From an uncultured Bacteroidia bacterium (GTDB lineage Bacteria; Bacteroidota; Bacteroidia; Bacteroidales; Prolixibacteraceae): a stretch of 64,000 nt of DNA. Numbering within the stretch: position 1 is the first letter of the stretch; every line of letters begins with the position of its first letter. A program made the translations under genes and the position numbers. Of this stretch, positions 1-8,011 are shown one piece after another. The stretch spans positions 1 through 64,000 of the forward strand of contig CAIVCR010000103.1 of NCBI GenBank assembly GCA_903904515.1, given 5' to 3'. The notes beneath the pieces are model-generated. The model was not told the DNA's origin and ran no database searches. It saw only the letters and a program-made list of their open reading frames with translations.

Positions 1-2
1 AA

Positions 3-152
3 TTATATGAAGACGGAATTTTATCATCCGGGCAAGCAGCAGAGTTAGCAGGTGTATCTAAAAGAACATTTATTGAACTACTGGGGCATTACAACGTTTC
101 AGTTTTCACTAAATCACTGAATGACTTAGAATCTGATATCTACAATGCCTAG
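3..152 (+). CDS. UPF0175 family antitoxin-like protein, 3' end only
   Basis: The 5' part lies outside the window; the last 49 residues are readable from base 3 to the TAG at 150-152. The visible part reads SSGQAAELAGVSKRTF followed by IELLGHYNVSVF, a short helix-turn-helix-like segment typical of UPF0175 proteins (PF03683), which are usually encoded just upstream of DUF3368 PIN-like proteins and are thought to be the antitoxin. That partner does follow: the next reading frame starts at 145, overlapping this stop. No damage is seen in the visible part. Family assignment is by eye from a 49-residue tail; the DUF3368 neighbour supports it. Confidence 0.7.
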   Translation, partial: LYEDGILSSGQAAELAGVSKRTFIELLGHYNVSVFTKSLNDLESDIYNA

Positions 153-420
153 TTTAGTCATTGCAGCAAGTGCAATCGCGTTAGCAAAAGAACAGAATTC
201 GCCCCTATTGGTACTTGATGATCTAAAAGCCAGAAAATTAGCATCCAGACTTAATCTAAAATTCACTGGAACTCTTGGAATCATTCACAAAGCAAAGCAA
301 ATCGGAGTTTTAGAAAAGGTTAAACCAATTATTGAAAAACTTCAAACTACGAATTTTAGGATTTAAAAAAACATTATTGACGAATTCCTTAAAAGAAACG
401 ATGAATTTGCCCAACTCTAA
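145..420 (+). pseudogene. DUF3368 (PIN-like toxin) remnant, internally deleted and stop-interrupted
   Basis: The frame opens with MPSLVIA, the usual beginning of a DUF3368 protein, but jumps at once to ASAIALAKEQNSPLLVLDD and the typical C-terminal half (KARKLA, GTLGIIHKAKQIG, NFRI). DUF3368 proteins are normally about 150-160 residues; here some 70-80 residues are absent, including the first acidic PIN-fold residue expected right after the start (usually a DTS motif). The frame then stops at a TAA (364-366), yet the same frame continues after it as KNIIDEFLKRNDEFAQL to a second stop at 418-420, which is what the normal C-terminus looks like. Two lesions, one in-frame deletion and one nonsense codon, argue for a dead toxin. 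The junction lies near 164-166 within a GCA repeat. The missing length is estimated from memory of the family. Confidence 0.72.
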
Positions 421-430
421 ACGCTGTTTT

Positions 431-1750
431 TCAATACAATATCGGCATGATCTTCGGCTCACTCAATAACATTCCGGGCTTTTCCTTTCTGATTTCAAGA
501 ATAGCAGTTTCTATCTGTCCAAGTGTACATGGCATAGTAGCGATCGAAAACATCGCCTTCTCCCCTTTGTGCCGATTGTGACTTACAGTCTCAATATTGA
601 TCTCCTGGTTCCCAATGGCAGTGGTAATAAAACCTGTTGTCCCCGGAATATTCCCGGTCTGAAAGGTGATCAAATACGGAAACACAAACCTATGTGAATC
701 GGCCAGATTGATCTCCTGCTTTGCGGGGATATTCTGTATTTTATCTCCATAGCGCGCAATGAAAATAATGTCAGAGACAATAGACATCGCTGTTTCGGTT
801 GACCCGGCACCCTTTCCTACCAAAAAATGAATACCTGAATATTTGTTGTTGATGCGCACCGCATTGGTTGCTCCGCTGACATCAGAAAGGAAATTGGTAT
901 TTTTTACCAGCATTGGACGTACGGTCGCATAAATATCTCCATTTACTGTTTTGGCATAGCAGATCAGCTTGATCTTTGCATCGATTTCGCTTGCAAAATC
1001 TATATCTTCCTTGGTTATGTTTTCAATCCCGGTAATAGAGAAGTCATCTTTCGAAACATCAACCCCGTAAGCCAGTTTAATCAAAAGGATCAATTTATGA
1101 CCTGCATCACCACCGTTGATATCAAGTGACGGATCAGCTTCGGCATAACCACTCTCCTGCGCCATCTTAAGGGCTTCGTCAAATTCCAGTTTTCCATCCT
1201 GCATTTGCGTGAGGATATAATTGCTCGTCCCATTCATAATCCCTGAAACCGAAAGTACCCTATCACCTGTGAAGCTCTCCTGAATGGTTTTGATAATTGG
1301 GATTGCACCGCAGACTGCTGCCTCAAAACCTATTTTTACACGCTTTGTTTCTGCAGTTTCAAAGATTGTCTTCCCTCTCTCGGCCAGAAGTGCTTTATTA
1401 GCAGTAACCAAATGTTTTCCGGAATTGAGAATATCAAGACAGATATTGTAAACGAAGTCGCTCTTACCGCCAATTGTTTCAACTACCAAATCAATCTCTT
1501 TGGAGGAAATAATCTCTTTGATATACTGGTTGGCTTCACTCCCCGACAGATCCCTGCCTCCGCCACAAAACAAACCGAGCGGAAGATTAAACCGTTCAGA
1601 TGCTACAGCGGGAGAAAGTTCTACAATTTTTCTGAGTACAATTTTTGTTTTCGCCCTCAGAGAAAGCTCCTCATTTATTTCCGTAATAATCTGTGCAACA
1701 CCACCGCCAACAGTTCCGCAGCCTAATATTGCTATGTTTAAAGTATCCAT
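431..1750 (-). CDS. hom: homoserine dehydrogenase with C-terminal ACT domain
   Basis: A 439-residue homoserine dehydrogenase (EC 1.1.1.3), which reduces aspartate semialdehyde to homoserine on the way to threonine and methionine. A Rossmann motif GCGTVGGG starts at residue 10; TANKALLAERG, GIMNGTSNYIL and GYAEADPSLDINGGDAGHK are the conserved catalytic and substrate-binding blocks, the last carrying the catalytic Asp/Lys. From about residue 350 the sequence fits an ACT regulatory domain, so feedback inhibition by threonine is likely. The open frame runs upstream to 2146, but that extension overlaps the opposite-strand gene at 1893 and lacks family similarity; the ATG at 1748-1750 (MDTLNIAILG) is the obvious start. 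It stands alone, not fused to aspartokinase, and is divergent from the next gene. metH, another methionine gene, lies 7.7 kb away. Confidence 0.95.
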   Translation of the reverse strand: MDTLNIAILGCGTVGGGVAQIITEINEELSLRAKTKIVLRKIVELSPAVASERFNLPLGLFCGGGRDLSGSEANQYIKEIISSKEIDLVVETIGGKSDFVYNICLDILNSGKHLVTANKALLAERGKTIFETAETKRVKIGFEAAVCGAIPIIKTIQESFTGDRVLSVSGIMNGTSNYILTQMQDGKLEFDEALKMAQESGYAEADPSLDINGGDAGHKLILLIKLAYGVDVSKDDFSITGIENITKEDIDFASEIDAKIKLICYAKTVNGDIYATVRPMLVKNTNFLSDVSGATNAVRINNKYSGIHFLVGKGAGSTETAMSIVSDIIFIARYGDKIQNIPAKQEINLADSHRFVFPYLITFQTGNIPGTTGFITTAIGNQEINIETVSHNRHKGEKAMFSIATMPCTLGQIETAILEIRKEKPGMLLSEPKIMPILY

Positions 1751-1892
1751 CTTTCTGTATTTGAATTTTTTCCGAAATATAAGAAATTTTGTAATGGCAC
1801 TTTTGTTGGGAATACCGGAGTAGAACAGCATACTTTTTGAACTTTTTTTTCTTATCAATGTTTTATAATCTAAACAATTAATCTTGGAAATT

Positions 1893-2783
1893 ATGAAATA
1901 CGTTTTAACAGGTTCATTGGGAAATATCAGCAAACCGCTTGCTGAAAGATTGATTGCTGCAGGCCATTCTGTCACAATTATCAGCAGTAAAGCTGATAAA
2001 GTGGCACAAATTGAGGCCATCGGAGCAAAAGCTGCAATTGGTTCCGTTGAAGATATCGCTTTTTTGACTGCGACTTTCACCGGGGCTGACGCAGTATATA
2101 CAATGGTTCCGCCAAATTTTGGGTCGGGTAACTGGAAAAAATACATTGCCGGTATCGGCGAAAATTATGCAGCGGCAATTCAGGACTCAGGTGTTAAGAA
2201 CATTGTTAACCTTAGCAGTATGGGAGCTCATATGGCCGACGGTTGCGGTCCAGTAAGCGGACTGTTTTTCGTTGAAAAAGCGTTAAATACATTAAGTGAT
2301 GTGAACGTGAAACACCTTCGACCCGGCTTTTTCTACCCTAACTTTCTGGCAAATATCGGGATGATCAAACATATGGGTATCATCGGCGGAAACTACGGAG
2401 AAGGAACAAAGCTTGTAATCGTCCATACCGACGATATTGCTGAAGTCGCAGCTGAAGAGTTACTGTCACTCTCATTTACAGGAAAAAGTGTCCGGTACAT
2501 AGCGAGCGATGAAAAAACTACCGGGGAAGTGGCATTTATTTTAGGAAATGCTATTGGTAAACCTGCACTTCCATGGATCAATTTCAAGGATGAAGATACA
2601 ATCGCCGGGATGACCCAGGCAGGTCTGCCACTTGAAATTGCTGAAAACTACGCTGAAATGGGTGCAGCAATGCGCAGCGGAGAGATGGCCTCAGATTATA
2701 GTGCACACCGTCCTGAAGTTTTCGGAAAGATCAAATTTGAAGCCTTTGCCCAGATGTTTGCTGCAATATATGCACAATCGTGA
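1893..2783 (+). CDS. NmrA-like NAD(P)-binding protein (atypical SDR)
   Basis: A 296-residue Rossmann-fold protein of the NmrA/atypical short-chain dehydrogenase type. The N-terminus reads MKYVLTGSLGNISKPLAERL, a variant dinucleotide-binding loop, followed by HSVTIISSKADKVAQIEAIGA, where the end of strand 2 chooses the nucleotide, and SVEDIAFLTATFTGADAVYTMVPP, characteristic of the family that includes NAD(P)H:quinone reductase-like and NmrA-like proteins. There is no YxxxK catalytic motif of classical SDRs. The substrate is not readable. A TTG at 1884 would add three residues; the ATG at 1893 fits the conserved beta-strand start better. It is divergent from hom with about 140 bp between them and appears to be a single-gene unit. 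Confidence 0.8.
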   Translation: MKYVLTGSLGNISKPLAERLIAAGHSVTIISSKADKVAQIEAIGAKAAIGSVEDIAFLTATFTGADAVYTMVPPNFGSGNWKKYIAGIGENYAAAIQDSGVKNIVNLSSMGAHMADGCGPVSGLFFVEKALNTLSDVNVKHLRPGFFYPNFLANIGMIKHMGIIGGNYGEGTKLVIVHTDDIAEVAAEELLSLSFTGKSVRYIASDEKTTGEVAFILGNAIGKPALPWINFKDEDTIAGMTQAGLPLEIAENYAEMGAAMRSGEMASDYSAHRPEVFGKIKFEAFAQMFAAIYAQS

Positions 2784-2838
2784 TCTCAAAATATTGTATT
2801 GATAATTACCTAAAACAATAGACATTGCAAAAATAGGA

Positions 2839-2979
2839 GAGATTCCTCATTCCGCTACTCTCCATTCGGCATGACATAGAAAGTCTGGATAATAAGGGGT
2901 GGGTAAAGGGGCGGCAACGTCCCTTCACCCACCCCTTTAAAAAGGGAAAGCTGTCATTGGTAACGAAGTGAGGAATCTC
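2839..2979. repeat. palindromic repeat element (REP/MITE-like), about 140 bp
   Basis: Two outer arms, 2839-2858 and 2960-2979, match as inverted repeats at 17 of 20 positions, with a perfect 11-bp tip (GAGATTCCTCA / TGAGGAATCTC). Nested inside is a strong hairpin: AAGGGGTGGGT (2894-2904) pairs perfectly with 2927-2937, extended by 5 of 6 pairs around a 10-base loop. It lies in the only sizeable non-coding gap of this part of the window, between the convergent ends of the NmrA-like gene and the DoxX fusion gene. The architecture resembles intergenic palindromic repeats that occur in many copies in bacterial genomes, but only one copy is in this window, so dispersal is inference. It could also act as a bidirectional terminator. 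Confidence 0.6.
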
Positions 2980-3046
2980 AAGTGATTACCAGAGCCTCGA
3001 TTTACCATTCTTTACAACCCTATATTATTCAAATTTAAAAATCATA

Positions 3047-4585
3047 TTACCCAAACCATTCCCGCCTGCGGTTTGGCAGATTCTCAAGAATGTCAATCGT
3101 CACATTTACATTATTCACAATCTGAAAATCAAACATTCCAACGCATAAAAAATCAGCACCGTTCTCCAAAGCCCACCGAAATCCATCTTCAGGTTCAATA
3201 GCTCCCGCAGCCAAAACCTTAAATCCCATAACAGGAACTTTTGCCTTGCTCACAAAATCAACAGTCTTCTCAGGAAAAAGACAAAAACAGTTGTCGTGCC
3301 ACTTATTATGATCTAAGTTTGTTTTACCGTCTACTTCAAAAGTAACCCGGTTTTCCCTCGGATGGGCAGACCAGTAATTATCGTGGTGCATCGTTTTCAT
3401 GTAATAATCAGGGATGATCCCCAGCTCTTCACACCGAATCAACGATTCCACGCTGTGTGCTGCTAATCCGACAATAATACCTTGTTCGCGGATGCGCCTC
3501 ATCATCTTTTCAATCACCTCAGTTTTCCGGTCCCGAACAAGCCAGTCACACCAGTTGCCTTGTATCTGAAGAATATCTGCACCGTTATCGATAGCGCCAT
3601 TGATCTGCTCAAAAATATCACCTGTCTTCATGTTTGGAGCTACCTGCGATATAACCTTGATTTTGCTGCCAGTGGCTTTTTTATATTTTGCCATCAACGG
3701 ATTTGAAACGAACCCAATATTTATTGTGTCGATACCGGCATTTTCGGCAAGAATCAAGGTTTCATAAACCTTTTTCTCTGTGTTATAAGCCTTGAATAAA
3801 GAAGATACATAAATTAAGTCACGTGAATGTGCCCACCCTCCAATTAGATTACCACCTGCCACCAACCTGCTGATCTGATGCTTCCCTATTTTCCCTTTTG
3901 GCAATTCACCCTTAAGTTCGGCCAGGGCAGTCGATTTCACCTGAATGGTCGCACCGGTCATTACATCAACATCATACTTTTTGCTGTTATTGAAAGCCCC
4001 CCAACCCATCAAACCAAGTGCAGGTATAGTGAACAAATTTTTCAATGCTTCACGGCGACTCTTGACAGATGCTTCGTCAGAGGTTTTCCCGGGAACAGTC
4101 GTCCGCTTTTTCAAATTAATTATCCCGGGAAGAAGCATATCAATCCCATATCCACCTTCCCTGGTAAATACTAAAAACAGCAGAGCTAATGTTTCAATGA
4201 ATAATTTATCCACTATAAATAAATGACCTTCAACGGAACTTAATAAGGAGGCTCCAAAAGGAGGATAAGCAAAATAATAAAGGGTAAGCAGCAGTGCTCC
4301 GGAAATAGCGGCATACCGGACAAGATATCCCATAAACAACCCCAATCCAATAATAATCAGCCCATAGATATTCATTAAATCAACAACTTTCATCAACTGG
4401 GGTGACGCCGATATCCAATGATAGAAACCGGATAAAAAACCGGAAGTATTAGCCAGGAATGAATAGGCACTCCATTTTTCTGCAAATAATTTGACAACTC
4501 CTTCATAGAAAAAATGCCAGCCAATAGAAATCCGGAGCAGAGTTAAAATAACCCTTTTCAGTTCAGTTTGTGGGATGTTCTTCAT
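3047..4585 (-). CDS. DoxX membrane domain fused through a Tat-like signal to a TIM-barrel-like domain
   Basis: 512 residues in three parts. Residues 10-140 are a four-helix DoxX/DoxD-type membrane domain (RISIGWHFFYEGVVKLF near the start is typical). Residues 176-182 read SRREALK, followed by the hydrophobic stretch NLFTIPALGLMGWGAF: this looks like a twin-arginine signal placed in the middle of the protein. From about residue 235 to the end is a soluble domain with a TIM-barrel-like rhythm (RLVAGGNLIGG, then alternating strands such as IDTINIGFVS, ADILQIQGNWCDW, KVPVMGFKVLAAGAI, ADFLCVGMFDF), which resembles aldolase or aldo-keto-type barrels but which I cannot place in a family. If both topogenic signals work, the barrel is tethered on the periplasmic face. 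It is the last gene of a minus-strand run after the PQQ gene. The enzyme activity is unknown to me. Confidence 0.7.
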   Translation of the reverse strand: MKNIPQTELKRVILTLLRISIGWHFFYEGVVKLFAEKWSAYSFLANTSGFLSGFYHWISASPQLMKVVDLMNIYGLIIIGLGLFMGYLVRYAAISGALLLTLYYFAYPPFGASLLSSVEGHLFIVDKLFIETLALLFLVFTREGGYGIDMLLPGIINLKKRTTVPGKTSDEASVKSRREALKNLFTIPALGLMGWGAFNNSKKYDVDVMTGATIQVKSTALAELKGELPKGKIGKHQISRLVAGGNLIGGWAHSRDLIYVSSLFKAYNTEKKVYETLILAENAGIDTINIGFVSNPLMAKYKKATGSKIKVISQVAPNMKTGDIFEQINGAIDNGADILQIQGNWCDWLVRDRKTEVIEKMMRRIREQGIIVGLAAHSVESLIRCEELGIIPDYYMKTMHHDNYWSAHPRENRVTFEVDGKTNLDHNKWHDNCFCLFPEKTVDFVSKAKVPVMGFKVLAAGAIEPEDGFRWALENGADFLCVGMFDFQIVNNVNVTIDILENLPNRRREWFG

Positions 4586-4709
4586 CTATTCTGTTGGTTA
4601 AAGGTGTCCAATCAAAATACACTTATCCTAATATCTAAATCAGGTACTAAATTAGACGTTAGATTTGGTCAATCAAAAGTAACATAATCTTAATTTAAAA
4701 GCGAATTTT

Positions 4710-6002
4710 CTACTTATTTCCAATACGATAGAGTGAAAATTCATTCCGTATCAGAATCGAGTTTTGAGCAATCGCCGGGGTGGCAAACAGGTCTCCCGGT
4801 AATTTATTCTCGCTAAGAATCTCAAGTGTCCGGCCGGCTTTCAGCACTAGGGTCTCCCCCTTGACCGAGGTAAAGTAAACCTTTCCACCTGCATAAACCG
4901 GTGAAGAGTTGAATTTATTTTTCAACTTTTTGGTGTACAAGGGTATGCCACTCTTTGCATCAATTACAGTCAGATTGTTTCGACTGTCAACCGTATAGAT
5001 AATCCCATCTTTAATGAGAGGAGTCAGAAGCTGTAAAATTGGAGATTTAATTCTCCATAAAACCTTATCAGTCTTTGTTATATCTCCTGATGCACGAGGG
5101 TCAATAGCCACCATTTCGATATACTTTTCTCCATCCGGCGGATTTACAAAACTGGTATAAAAATAAACCACCCCATTTTCAGCAAATGGCATTGCAATCG
5201 TGGAATCTTCACCCTGAATAAATCGCCAAACCTCCTTACCGGTTTCAACCTCATAGGCAATACAGACAGCGGCACCGTTTGATATCAGGAGATCTTTCCC
5301 ATCAACATTGACAACAATTGGTGTTACATAGGCCTTTTTCCCTACCGGGGAGAGGCGATCATAATATTCCTGCGGACGTTCACTTTTCCAGACGGTTACT
5401 CCACTCTTTTTGTTAAGTGCTACAATAAACTGATGATCGGTTCCCTCATAATGAAGAATAAGCAGATCCTTATAAAGCATTGGAGATGATCCTGTTCCCT
5501 GCATATGGTCACATTTCAGATCATCCCTCTTCCAGATAATCTGACAGTTTTCACTATTAATGCATGCTGTTCCGGAACTTCCGAAATTAAGGTAGACAAA
5601 CCCGTGTTCAATGCAAGGGGTCGGTGTAGCATAGCTGTTGACAGAATGCTTTCCATAGATACTATCCTGTTTAAATAAAAGGATATCATAGAGTAGTTTA
5701 CCTGTTTTAAAATCAACACAAATTCCCGACATCTCCTTCCCATCGACTGTCGCTGTAGTTACCCAAACCTGATTCCCATAGACGATTGGCGAAGACCATC
5801 CCCTGCCTCTGATATCTGTTTTCCAGATTATATTGGTTGTATCATTCCAGGAAACAGGGACAAGGCTATCTGTCGATATTCCATCTAGATTACTTCCCCT
5901 GAAGTGGGTCCAGTTACTCTGTTATCCGAAAGTCACCAAGTGACTAAAATTGAAGATCAAAGAAAAAATCAGGAATGCAAATAAACGTTGAGAGCCTTTC
6001 AT
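4710..6002 (-). pseudogene. PQQ-like beta-propeller protein, interrupted by an in-frame ochre codon
   Basis: The propeller is clear: SSPIVYGNQVWVTTAT, ICVDFKTGKLLYD, TPTPCIEHGFVYLNFG, INSENCQIIWKRDD and later blades are BamB/PQQ-quinoprotein-like repeats. The longest open frame starts with an ATG at 5732, but homology continues upstream without a start: the same frame reads NWTHFRGSNLDGIS and WKTDIRGRGWSSPIVYG back to a TAA at 5922-5924. Directly upstream, still in the same frame, an ATG at 6000-6002 opens a perfect signal peptide (MKGSQRLFAFLIFSLIF then NFSHLVTFG). That ATG overlaps the stop of the preceding gene as ATGA, the pattern of a coupled start. So the intact gene was about 430 codons and one TAA (CAA in the ancestor is a one-base change) separates signal from propeller. 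No second frame disruption is seen. Alternatives are a sequencing error or readthrough. Confidence 0.75.
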
Positions 6003-6679
6003 AAATTAAGTTCGCTTAAATCCCGAATTACAATATCTGCACCAGCCTCCCATAATATATTATCTTCCAGAATACCGGTATTTACAGCCAGGGTAAATAT
6101 TCCCGCTGCTTTAGCCGATTCCACACCCAAAGGGGCATTTTCAATCACAAGAACTTCGTGGGCTAAAAATCCCGATCTATGTAATGCGGTAAGATAAGGT
6201 TCGGGATGAGGCTTACCATGGGTTACATTTTTCCCCGAAATAATCCGATCTGCAGTGACAAATTCTTTGAAATCAAGAAGTAGTGCCTCGAGATACTTAT
6301 CCTGCGATGAACCGGTGACAACCCAGATAGCCTTCCCCTCCATTTTAAGATTAGCCATCAATGCAAGTGCACCTCCGAATGGGACGGCTTCAGGATAAGC
6401 CGCAATAATCTCGGTCTTTTTCGAATAGATCTGCTCAATCTCAAAATCAGTGGCAAGCCGATCTTCATTCTGCTGAAAAACCAGATTAATGGTCGACTGG
6501 GCTGTGCGTCCCTCATTCAGATAGACCATCTCAGGTGGGAAATCTATCCCAAAATGGAGAAACGCCTTGCTCCAGGCATCCGCATGTGCACCCATAGAAT
6601 CGTACAGCACACCGTCCATATCAAAAAAGACCCCTTTCATCCCCAATATGATATCATTTATCCCTTTCTGCATCATCAT
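5999..6679 (-). CDS. HAD-superfamily phosphatase/phosphomutase-like (beta-phosphoglucomutase type)
   Basis: About 226 residues. HAD motif I is FDMDGVLYDS (nucleophile Asp and the +2 Asp), motif II is in VVTGSSQ, the Lys of motif III is in HGKPHPEPY, and motif IV is in VIENAPLGVESAKAAG. The cap helical region (GAHADAWSKAFLHFGI, then NEGRTAQSTINLVF) is that of the beta-phosphoglucomutase/phosphatase subgroup. The real substrate cannot be told; a sugar phosphate is likely. The start is uncertain: a GTG at 6688 overlaps the upstream stop, three consecutive ATGs lie at 6679, 6676 and 6673, and a later ATG at 6640 sits right before the catalytic strand. The ATG at 6679, one base after the upstream TAA, is preferred. 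Its stop overlaps the ATG of the PQQ gene. Confidence 0.85.
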   Translation of the reverse strand: MMMQKGINDIILGMKGVFFDMDGVLYDSMGAHADAWSKAFLHFGIDFPPEMVYLNEGRTAQSTINLVFQQNEDRLATDFEIEQIYSKKTEIIAAYPEAVPFGGALALMANLKMEGKAIWVVTGSSQDKYLEALLLDFKEFVTADRIISGKNVTHGKPHPEPYLTALHRSGFLAHEVLVIENAPLGVESAKAAGIFTLAVNTGILEDNILWEAGADIVIRDLSELNL

Positions 6680-6680
6680 C

Positions 6681-7835
6681 TTAAACACTCAGATTTCTGT
6701 AATTCATAATTCGGTGACCATTAATAGTCATCTCCTGTTCTCCCGCATAAATCAAATTGGAGGTTGAAATCCGTTCAGGAATCAATTTTCGCAAATATTC
6801 AAGCCCTTTTAAGAAATGAGAAGTAAAGGTTTGACCCGATTTAATCTCGAACAAATTTAATTGGTATCCCGATTCCTGCAAAACATCCACCTCATTCCCA
6901 TGATTATCCCGATAGAAATAGAGATTATTATCCAAACCCGCATTATATCGCTTCTTCAATAACTCCAAAATCACCATATTTTCAAACAAGGCTCCCCGAA
7001 GTGGGTGAGTTTCAATATGTGAAATATTCTCAATTCCCAACAGGTAAGATGCCAATCCCACATCATAAAAATAAAGCTTAGGTGTCTTCACCATCCGCTT
7101 ACTGATATTGGCAGACCAGGGCTGAACTAAAAATACGATAAAAGTTGCCTGTAATGCCGATAACCATGATTGTATTGTCATTGAAGAAACTCCTACCTCA
7201 TTTGCTAAACTGCTGGCATTAAACAATTGACCTGTACGTCCGGCACATAATTTTATAAACCGCTGAAAATAAACAAGCTCTTTGATCTGTAAGAGCTGAC
7301 GAATATCACGGTCAACATAGGTTTCGTAATAGTTGCGATAGGCTTTCAAAGAGTTCAATCCTTCAGAATATATGCCCGGATAAAAACCGTTCACAAGATA
7401 GTCATCAGTATTGAACTCCCTGCCAGAATCAGAAAGTTCCCCAATGGTAAGGGGAAGCAACTTAAGAATAGCAACACGCCCGGCAAGGCTTTGCGCAACC
7501 TGACTTAGCATTATTACATTATTGCTGCCCGTAAGTATAAACTGACCTTTCATCCTTCTTTCATCGACAATTCCCTGAATGTATGAGAGAATATCCGGAT
7601 ACCGCTGAAATTCGTCAATGATTGCTCCTTCCGGATTCGCTGAAAAAAAAGCACGCGGATCAGCCGTAATTTGTTCCCTTATATCCGGATTTTCAAGCGA
7701 AAAATAGGGCTTCTCAGGAAAACACCTTTGCGCCAAAGAGGTTTTCCCGGCCTGACGGGGTCCGGTGATCATTACAACTGGATACTGTAATGCAAGTTCC
7801 AATAATTCAGCCTCAATATCTCTTTTTATCCACAT
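6681..7835 (-). CDS. ATP-binding protein, AAA_14/DUF4143 family
   Basis: 384 residues. Walker A is GPRQAGKTSLAQ near residue 28 and Walker B is AIIDEFQRYPD; a sensor-like LTGSNN follows, then the DUF4143 C-terminal half with a conserved nuclease-like stretch (GNEVDVLQESGYQLNLFEIKSGQ), which carries the E-V-D and E-I-K residues of restriction-endonuclease-like folds. Members of this family are common in anaerobic Bacteroidota; their biological role is unsettled. It leads the minus-strand cluster with the HAD gene one base downstream. A TTG nine bases upstream is possible, but the ATG at 7833-7835 (MWIKRDIE) matches the usual beginning. The upstream region carries palindromes that may regulate it. 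Confidence 0.88.
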   Translation of the reverse strand: MWIKRDIEAELLELALQYPVVMITGPRQAGKTSLAQRCFPEKPYFSLENPDIREQITADPRAFFSANPEGAIIDEFQRYPDILSYIQGIVDERRMKGQFILTGSNNVIMLSQVAQSLAGRVAILKLLPLTIGELSDSGREFNTDDYLVNGFYPGIYSEGLNSLKAYRNYYETYVDRDIRQLLQIKELVYFQRFIKLCAGRTGQLFNASSLANEVGVSSMTIQSWLSALQATFIVFLVQPWSANISKRMVKTPKLYFYDVGLASYLLGIENISHIETHPLRGALFENMVILELLKKRYNAGLDNNLYFYRDNHGNEVDVLQESGYQLNLFEIKSGQTFTSHFLKGLEYLRKLIPERISTSNLIYAGEQEMTINGHRIMNYRNLSV

Positions 7836-7878
7836 TTTGTACAAATTAAAAGTTGTACTTTAAATTTGTACAAAAATA
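7836..7878 (-). promoter_or_regulatory. GTAC-centred palindromes and -7 box in front of the DUF4143 ATPase
   Basis: Two perfect copies of the palindrome TTTGTACAAA lie at 7836-7845 and 7865-7874, with a weaker copy centred on GTAC at 7855-7858 between them. Read on the minus strand, a Bacteroidota-type -7 box TATTTTTG lies at 7871-7878, so the outer palindrome overlaps the predicted promoter and the inner one abuts the start codon. No good -33 TTG is seen at the usual spacing. This looks like an operator array; the regulator is unknown. Confidence 0.45.
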
Positions 7879-7916
7879 CATTTAAAATTTGATTATAAGA
7901 TCATTACAACGAAAAA

Positions 7917-7946
7917 TTGTCGCAAAAAAAAATATTCCTACCTTTG
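7917..7946 (+). promoter_or_regulatory. Bacteroidota-type promoter for the FAD protein gene
   Basis: TTG at 7917-7919, exactly 19 bases, then TACCTTTG at 7939-7946, a full match to the TTG-N19-TAnnTTTG primary promoter pattern of this phylum. The start codon is at 8012. The 5' leader can form a small hairpin (GCCCG at 7946-7950 with CGGGC at 7973-7977); I do not recognise it as a known riboswitch. Confidence 0.75.
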
Positions 7947-8011
7947 CCCGGTTTGTCTTACCCATGTTAGGTCGGGCTATCAGGAAAAAATAAAATTCAA
8001 CAACCAATCAA

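Noticed and set aside
1751-2146. N-terminal extension of hom over 132 codons
   Set aside because: It overlaps the opposite-strand NmrA-like gene and shows no homoserine dehydrogenase similarity; the ATG at 1750 is a perfect family start.
7944-8011. Riboswitch in the FAD gene leader
   Set aside because: Only a 5-bp hairpin pair (GCCCG/CGGGC) is visible; I do not recognise any aptamer family.
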